Shown here one piece after another: positions 60,182 through 64,000 of a stretch of DNA of 64,000 nt. Position 1 is the stretch's first letter. Each line of letters opens with the position of its first letter. The translations under genes were made by a program, and so were the position numbers. The stretch is taken from the NCBI RefSeq assembly GCF_001423405.1, contig NZ_LMNS01000034.1, positions 124,526 through 188,525 on the forward strand. Reading direction: 5' to 3'. The notes under the pieces are model-generated. The model worked only from the letters and a program-made list of their open reading frames with translations. It had not been told where the DNA came from and made no database searches. Source of the stretch: Methylobacterium sp. Leaf123 (GTDB taxonomy: Bacteria; Pseudomonadota; Alphaproteobacteria; Rhizobiales; Beijerinckiaceae).

Positions 60182-61453
60182 ATGTCGAATGAACCTTTGG
60201 ATCCGACAATGCCCGCACCGCTCTCGCCCCAAACCGTCGCCACCGTCAAAGCCACCGTCCCGGCGCTCGAAACGCACGGGCTCGCCATCACCCGGCGCAT
60301 GTACGAGCGCCTGTTCCAGAACGCGGAAATCCGCGACCTCTTCAACCAGTCGCACCACGGCGAAACCGGCTCGCAGCCCAAGGCGCTCGCCCTCGCCGTT
60401 CTGGCCTATGCCCGCAACATCGACAACCTCGGCGTGTTGACGAGCGCGGTCGAGCGCATCGCCCAGAAGCATGTCGCGCTCAACATTCTGCCGGAGCATT
60501 ATCCGCACGTCGCCGACGCCCTGCTCGCGGCGATCCGCGATGTGCTCGGCGAGGCGGCCACCCCCGAGATCCTCACCGCCTGGGGCGAGGCGTACTGGTT
60601 CCTGGCGGAACTGCTGATCGGCCGGGAGGCGACGATCTACCGGGATCAGGCGACCAGGGCCGGTGGATGGAACGGCTGGCGCGACTTCGTGGTCGAGAGC
60701 GTGACCCCGGAAAGCGAGACGATCCGCTCCTTCGTGCTGGTTCCCGCCGATGGCGGCCCGGTGCTGCGCCACGAGCCGGGGCAGTATCTCGGCTTCCTCG
60801 TCGACCTGCCGGGTCGGGGCGTGCTGAAGCGGAACTACTCGATTTCCTGTGCGCCGAACGATCGCGCCTACCGCATCACCGTCAAGCGCGAGGCCGCGAC
60901 GGCGCAGCCGGCCGGCCTCGTCTCGAACTGGCTGCACGCGGAGGCTCAGGCCGGAACCGTATTGAAGGTCGCGGCACCCGCGGGCGACTTCTTCCTCGAC
61001 CGGGCGAGCGCGGAGCCGGTGGTTCTGGTCAGCGGCGGCGTCGGCCTGACCCCGATGGTCAGCATGCTGGAGAGCATCGCGGCCGAGGCGTCGGAGCGCC
61101 CGGCCTGGTTCGTTCACGGCGCCCTGAACGGACGGGTTCACGCCATGCGCGCGCATGTGCGCGGCCTCGTGGCGAACCGGACGGCCCTGTCGGCCCACAC
61201 GTTCTACGCGGAGCCGGAGCCGCAGGATCGGCCCGGCGAGGATTTCGACAGCGAGGGGCTGATCACGGCCGATTGGCTCGTCGCGAACACCCCGTCGGAG
61301 CAGGCGACCTACTATCTGTGCGGGCCCAAGCCCTTCCTGGCGGCTTTGGCGAACGGGCTGGCCCGTGCCGGTGTCCCGGCGGAGCGGGTCCGGTTCGAGT
61401 TCTTCGGCCCCGCCGACGAATTGTTGGACGAGGCACCCCGGCAGGCCGCCTGA
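60182..61453 (+). CDS. hmp: Flavohaemoglobin, nitric oxide dioxygenase
   Basis: 423 residues. It converts NO to nitrate with O2 and NADPH. The globin domain (about 10-145) has RRMYERLFQNAEIRDLFNQS with the haem-pocket Tyr, and the proximal His in IAQKHVALNI. The FAD domain (about 160-265) has RNYSISCAPNDRAYRI. The NAD domain has LVSGGVGLTPMVSML and YYLCGPKPFLAALA. The ATG at 60182 is used; a later Met at 60209 and a TTG at 60149 are alternatives, but the latter lies inside the operator. Confidence 0.95.
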   Translation: MSNEPLDPTMPAPLSPQTVATVKATVPALETHGLAITRRMYERLFQNAEIRDLFNQSHHGETGSQPKALALAVLAYARNIDNLGVLTSAVERIAQKHVALNILPEHYPHVADALLAAIRDVLGEAATPEILTAWGEAYWFLAELLIGREATIYRDQATRAGGWNGWRDFVVESVTPESETIRSFVLVPADGGPVLRHEPGQYLGFLVDLPGRGVLKRNYSISCAPNDRAYRITVKREAATAQPAGLVSNWLHAEAQAGTVLKVAAPAGDFFLDRASAEPVVLVSGGVGLTPMVSMLESIAAEASERPAWFVHGALNGRVHAMRAHVRGLVANRTALSAHTFYAEPEPQDRPGEDFDSEGLITADWLVANTPSEQATYYLCGPKPFLAALANGLARAGVPAERVRFEFFGPADELLDEAPRQAA

Positions 61454-61480
61454 GGCGGGACGGCCGTACCGGGGGCGCGG

Positions 61481-61648
61481 TCAACCCGCTCCCGGATCGG
61501 TCTCGTCGCCTTGTGCCGGCGCACCGGGCTTGCCGTCGGTCTTCTCGTTGGGATCCTTGACCGCGTCGGGGGCGCTGTTGGCGGGCTTGTGCCCGTCCCG
61601 GCGCTCCCGATCCGTGTCGCGGTCGTCGCTTTTCTGCTTGTCCATCAT
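61481..61648 (-). CDS. Very small hydrophilic protein
   Basis: 55 residues from ATG 61648 (or 54 from 61645), with a good AGGAG site. The sequence MMDKQKSDDRDTDRERRDGH, followed by KPANSAPDAVKDPNEKTDGK, is almost wholly charged or small residues and is probably disordered. It is the last of three such genes in a row. No family recognised; short charged proteins of this kind are often stress-induced, but that is only inference. Confidence 0.6.
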   Translation of the reverse strand: MMDKQKSDDRDTDRERRDGHKPANSAPDAVKDPNEKTDGKPGAPAQGDETDPGAG

Positions 61649-61685
61649 CGGGCTCCTTCAGAAGTGGGCCCCAGGTCGTTGGGGT

Positions 61686-62000
61686 TCAGGAATGCTTGGC
61701 CCGCTCGGGCTCCCCCGCGACGGGCTCGCCCTCGCGTGGACCGGCCGATGCCTTGCGGTCGGAATGGCCGCCGGAGGAACCACCGATTGCGGGCGGCGTG
61801 CGTCCGGCCGCGCCACGGTCCTGGCCCTCGCGCCGCTCGGCATCGGAGCGCCCGCCGGACCCCTGCCCGGTGATCGCTGCCTGCTCGGCGGTCTGGTGGC
61901 CGCCGCCCGCCGGATGGGGGCCGCGTGAGCCGACCGCCTCGTCGGGCTTGCGGGTGCCGGTGTTGCTCAGGTCTTCGTCGGGCCGGTTCTCATTGCCCAT
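61686..62000 (-). CDS. Hydrophilic disordered protein
   Basis: 104 residues from ATG 62000 (GGGAGG site). It is rich in Gly, Glu, Arg, Asp and Ser, with pieces such as GNENRPDEDLSNTGTRKPDE and GQGSGGRSDAERREGQDRGA. No hydrophobic core. It overlaps the upstream gene by 11 bases, so translation is probably coupled. Function unknown. Confidence 0.6.
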   Translation of the reverse strand: MGNENRPDEDLSNTGTRKPDEAVGSRGPHPAGGGHQTAEQAAITGQGSGGRSDAERREGQDRGAAGRTPPAIGGSSGGHSDRKASAGPREGEPVAGEPERAKHS

Positions 62001-62370
62001 CACGGCCTCCCCCGTCACGCTCACCGTGACGCGGCGGCTCTTCCTGGCCGACGGCGGCGGTGGCGCGCTCGATCGCTTCTTGGGCCGTCGCGTCGGGCTC
62101 GGAGCGGGAGGACGGATCGGAGATCCGGCGCAGATTTTCTGCGGGCGTCTCGGCCTCGGTCTGGTCCACCGCGTCCTGGCCCTGTCGCTCGGTGCCGGAG
62201 GCGATGCGCGCCGTCTCGGCCGTCCCGTCGGGATTGCTCTTCAGGTCCGCCTGGGTCCGTGAGGGCACGCCCCTATCGAGGGGCGAATCGGTGCCCAAAT
62301 CCTGGCCATTGCGGTCCGCATAGGCGTCGAACGCCTTCAGCGACGGCCGGTCGGGGGAAGTTTCCGTCAT
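61990..62370 (-). CDS. Hydrophilic protein, first of a trio
   Basis: 126 residues from ATG 62370 with a strong AGGAGG site. The start TETSPDRPSLKAFDAYADRN may hold a short helix. The rest is polar and acidic (TAETARIASGTERQGQDAVD, then EAIERATAAVGQEEPPRH). No signal peptide or domain. It heads a three-gene unit with the two following small hydrophilic proteins. Confidence 0.62.
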   Translation of the reverse strand: MTETSPDRPSLKAFDAYADRNGQDLGTDSPLDRGVPSRTQADLKSNPDGTAETARIASGTERQGQDAVDQTEAETPAENLRRISDPSSRSEPDATAQEAIERATAAVGQEEPPRHGERDGGGRDGQ

Positions 62371-62453
62371 TCTTCATCCTCCTGATCTGACCGGAACAAC
62401 AATCCGGGACCGGAGGAGTTGCGGTGCGGGTCCGTCGCAGACCCACACCGCAC

Positions 62454-62490
62454 GAGCATCGTCCTGGATATCGGATCCAGGACGATGCTC
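62454..62490. repeat. Perfect 16-base inverted repeat near cysK
   Basis: GAGCATCGTCCTGGAT and its exact complement around ATCGG. Its outer part, GAGCATCGTC, matches the arm of repeat family A, and a family A copy follows 14 bases later, so two related elements are stacked here. Confidence 0.7.
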
Positions 62491-62504
62491 TGGCCTCTTG
62501 TTTT

Positions 62505-62550
62505 GCATCCTCTTTTTCCGAAAGCCGGCAACCACCTTTCGGGACGATGC
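62505..62550. repeat. Dispersed palindromic repeat, family A, copy 3
   Basis: GCATCC...CCGAAAGCCGGCAACCACC...TTTCGGGACGATGC. It has the same layout as the copies at 27316 and 45936. It lies just past the cysK stop. Confidence 0.65.
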
Positions 62551-62558
62551 TCTCGGCG

Positions 62559-63539
62559 TTAGCCGATGCCCTCGAACAGCACCGAGGAGATGTAGCGCTC
62601 GGCGAACGAGCAGGCGATCGTGACGATGCGCTTGCCCTGGAATTCGGGGCGGCCCGCCAGCTCCAGCGCCGCCGCGACGTTGCCGCCGGTCGAGATACCG
62701 CCGGGAATGCCCTCGAACTTGGCGAGGTCGCGGGCGGTGTCGATCGCCTGCTGGTTCGACACCTTGAGCACGCCGTCGAGGATGTCGGTATGCAGGTTGT
62801 CGGGGATGAAGCCCGCGCCGATCCCCTGGATCTTGTGCGGGCCGGGCTGGCCGCCGGAGATCACGGGGCTGTCCACCGGCTCCACCGCGAACACCTTGAG
62901 GCCGGGCAGACGCGGCTTGAGCACCTCGCCGACGCCGGTCACGGTGCCGCCGGTGCCCACGCCCGCCACGAAGGCATCGAGCTGGCCCTGCGTGTCGTTC
63001 CAGATCTCTTCCGCCGTGGTCTTGCGGTGGATCTCCGGGTTGGCCGGGTTCGAAAACTGCTGCGGCATCACCGCGCCGTCGATCTCACGCAGGAGTTCCT
63101 CGGCGCGACCGATCGCGCCCTTCATGCCCTGCGCACCCGGCGTCAGTTCGAGCTGGGCGCCGAGGAAGGCGAGCATCTTGCGCCGCTCGATCGACATCGT
63201 CTCCGGCATGACGAGGATCAGGCGGTAGCCGCGGGCGGCGGCGACGAAGGCCAGCGCGATGCCGGTATTGCCCGAGGTCGGCTCGACCAGCGTGCCGCCC
63301 GGCTTGAGCCGGCCGGAGGCTTCGAGCGCGTCGATCATGTTGACGCCGATGCGGTCCTTCACGCTCGAGATCGGGTTGAAGAATTCGAGCTTGAGCAGGA
63401 TCTCGGCATCGACGCCGCGCTCCTTGGTGAGCCGGTTGAGGCGCACGAGCGGGGTGTTGCCGATGGTCTCGGTGATCGAGCCGTAGATGCGGCCGTGTCC
63501 GGGCTTGCGCACGGTGTCTGGAGTCGAGGTGTCTGTCAT
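62559..63539 (-). CDS. cysK: Cysteine synthase A (O-acetylserine sulfhydrylase)
   Basis: 326 residues. A PLP enzyme making cysteine from O-acetylserine and sulfide. The PLP lysine is Lys61 in NPISSVKDRIG, the substrate loop is PTSGNTGIALA, and the phosphate-binding loop is GVGTGGTVTGVGEVLK. The C-terminal helix ends SFAERYISSVLFEGIG. The ATG at 63539 matches the family; the longer frame to 63734 is not conserved. Supplies cysteine for gshB among others. Confidence 0.95.
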   Translation of the reverse strand: MTDTSTPDTVRKPGHGRIYGSITETIGNTPLVRLNRLTKERGVDAEILLKLEFFNPISSVKDRIGVNMIDALEASGRLKPGGTLVEPTSGNTGIALAFVAAARGYRLILVMPETMSIERRKMLAFLGAQLELTPGAQGMKGAIGRAEELLREIDGAVMPQQFSNPANPEIHRKTTAEEIWNDTQGQLDAFVAGVGTGGTVTGVGEVLKPRLPGLKVFAVEPVDSPVISGGQPGPHKIQGIGAGFIPDNLHTDILDGVLKVSNQQAIDTARDLAKFEGIPGGISTGGNVAAALELAGRPEFQGKRIVTIACSFAERYISSVLFEGIG

Positions 63540-63894
63540 CGTCTGTCCGCTCCCTGAGCGCTCCCGCGCCGCAACGGCCACCGGCCCGGTGCAGGAGCGC
63601 GCGCCAACACGAAAGGCTTTCACATCGGCCTGAGAGAAGACGACCGCCAGGGGGACAAAGCCGATGCGAAACCAGAAACTTAGCGCCGCCGCTTGAGCGA
63701 GGGCCGCTGCGGCGACGCGTAGCCGATTTCGCAAGCTCCGTCGAGCTTCCCGCCGGGCGGATACCAGTCTTTACACGGACTGCGCACGGCCGAGCTTTAG
63801 CGGAGAATTTTATTTTCCTTTTTCGCCGCCGGACGACAGTATTGTCATCCTCGTCACGCCGAATCGTCGGGCCGGTTACGGTCCGCGATCGGGC
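63540..63894. other. Intergenic stretch upstream of cysK
   Basis: No gene supported. It contains an AT-rich patch near 63805-63825. It must hold the cysK promoter; no riboswitch or clear operator was recognised. Confidence 0.45.
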
Positions 63895-64000
63895 TCAGGC
63901 GACGAGGAAGCGGGTGGCGAGGATCAGGATGCCGATGCCCGAACTGGTGGCGAGGGCGGCCAGGGTCGCGGCACCCTCGTGGTGGGCGCGGACGAAGTCG
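63895..64000 (-). CDS. C-terminal fragment of an unidentified membrane protein, cut by the window edge
   Basis: The last 34 codons and a TGA are visible, reading ...HHEGAATLAALATSSGIGIL and ending ILATRFLVA. The stretch is hydrophobic enough for one final membrane helix. The rest lies outside the window, so no identification is possible. Confidence 0.4.
   Translation of the reverse strand, partial: DFVRAHHEGAATLAALATSSGIGILILATRFLVA

Noticed and set aside
62454..62550. The hairpins after cysK as its rho-independent terminator
   Set aside because: On the cysK strand the hairpins are followed by A residues rather than a T run, so they fit dispersed repeats better than an intrinsic terminator.

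Overview
This window reads as chromosome of a GC-rich alphaproteobacterium of the Methylobacterium/Methylorubrum type (Hyphomicrobiales). The inference rests on dense high-GC coding, frequent GTG/TTG starts, and gene neighbourhoods I know from that order: DUF3572-divK-pleD, lysC/ptsP/prfA/prmC/DUF4167, and the paired DUF1214 and DUF1254 genes. I see no tRNA, rRNA, CRISPR array, insertion sequence or prophage.

Layout. 1-5.4 kb: end of a sensor kinase, an amidase, an extensin-like lipoprotein, a small secreted protein plus RNase T2 that share an upstream element, and rlmJ. 5.4-13 kb: small DUF6894 and glycine-zipper proteins, a GlcD-type oxidase, cytochrome c, an OhrR-type regulator, and a PBP1A gene followed by DUF1214/DUF1254 genes. 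13-19 kb: YcgN protein, acetyltransferase, a TadE-TadE-TadG trio with somewhat AT-richer stretches, and zapE. 19-24 kb: 3-methyladenine glycosylase, RNase HI, a small protein/lipoprotein pair, a candidate structured RNA, a Cys-rich secreted protein and gshB. 24-29 kb: Na+/H+ antiporter, AmpD-like amidase/djlA pair, glycine-zipper lipoprotein and a lone ureE with a very His-rich tail. 29-31 kb: a gene-poor, AT-rich stretch with one probably acquired gene.

31-41 kb: dusA, then a signalling block on the minus strand (BLUF photoreceptor, CheY-like regulator, GGDEF-EAL protein) back to back with flgE-flgK-flgL. A strong sigma-54 promoter match with an upstream palindrome lies before flgE. 41-50 kb: DUF4167, prmC, prfA, a DUF2268-like protease, ptsP and lysC on the minus strand, with ubiG divergent. 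50-57.7 kb: PEBP protein, quinone oxidoreductase, di-haem peroxidase, chemotaxis receptor, ruvC, yceI, ruvA (no ruvB) and DUF3572. 57.8-64 kb: divK-pleD, nsrR/hmp sharing a recognisable NsrR operator, three tandem genes for small hydrophilic proteins, cysK, and the tail of an unidentified protein.

Functional themes. Surface motility and second-messenger control (BLUF, GGDEF-EAL, PleD/DivK, chemoreceptor, hook genes, Tad-like proteins). Redox and nitrosative defence (NsrR/Hmp, OhrR, GshB, peroxidase, CysK). Envelope maintenance (PBP1A, amidase, extensin-like protein, YceI). Translation termination (PrfA with its methylase PrmC). The least explained parts are the AT-rich gene at 30.1-31.1 kb, the candidate RNA at about 21.46-21.59 kb, several families of dispersed hairpin repeats, and the hydrophilic protein trio. 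All identifications come from reading motifs by eye; no database search was run.
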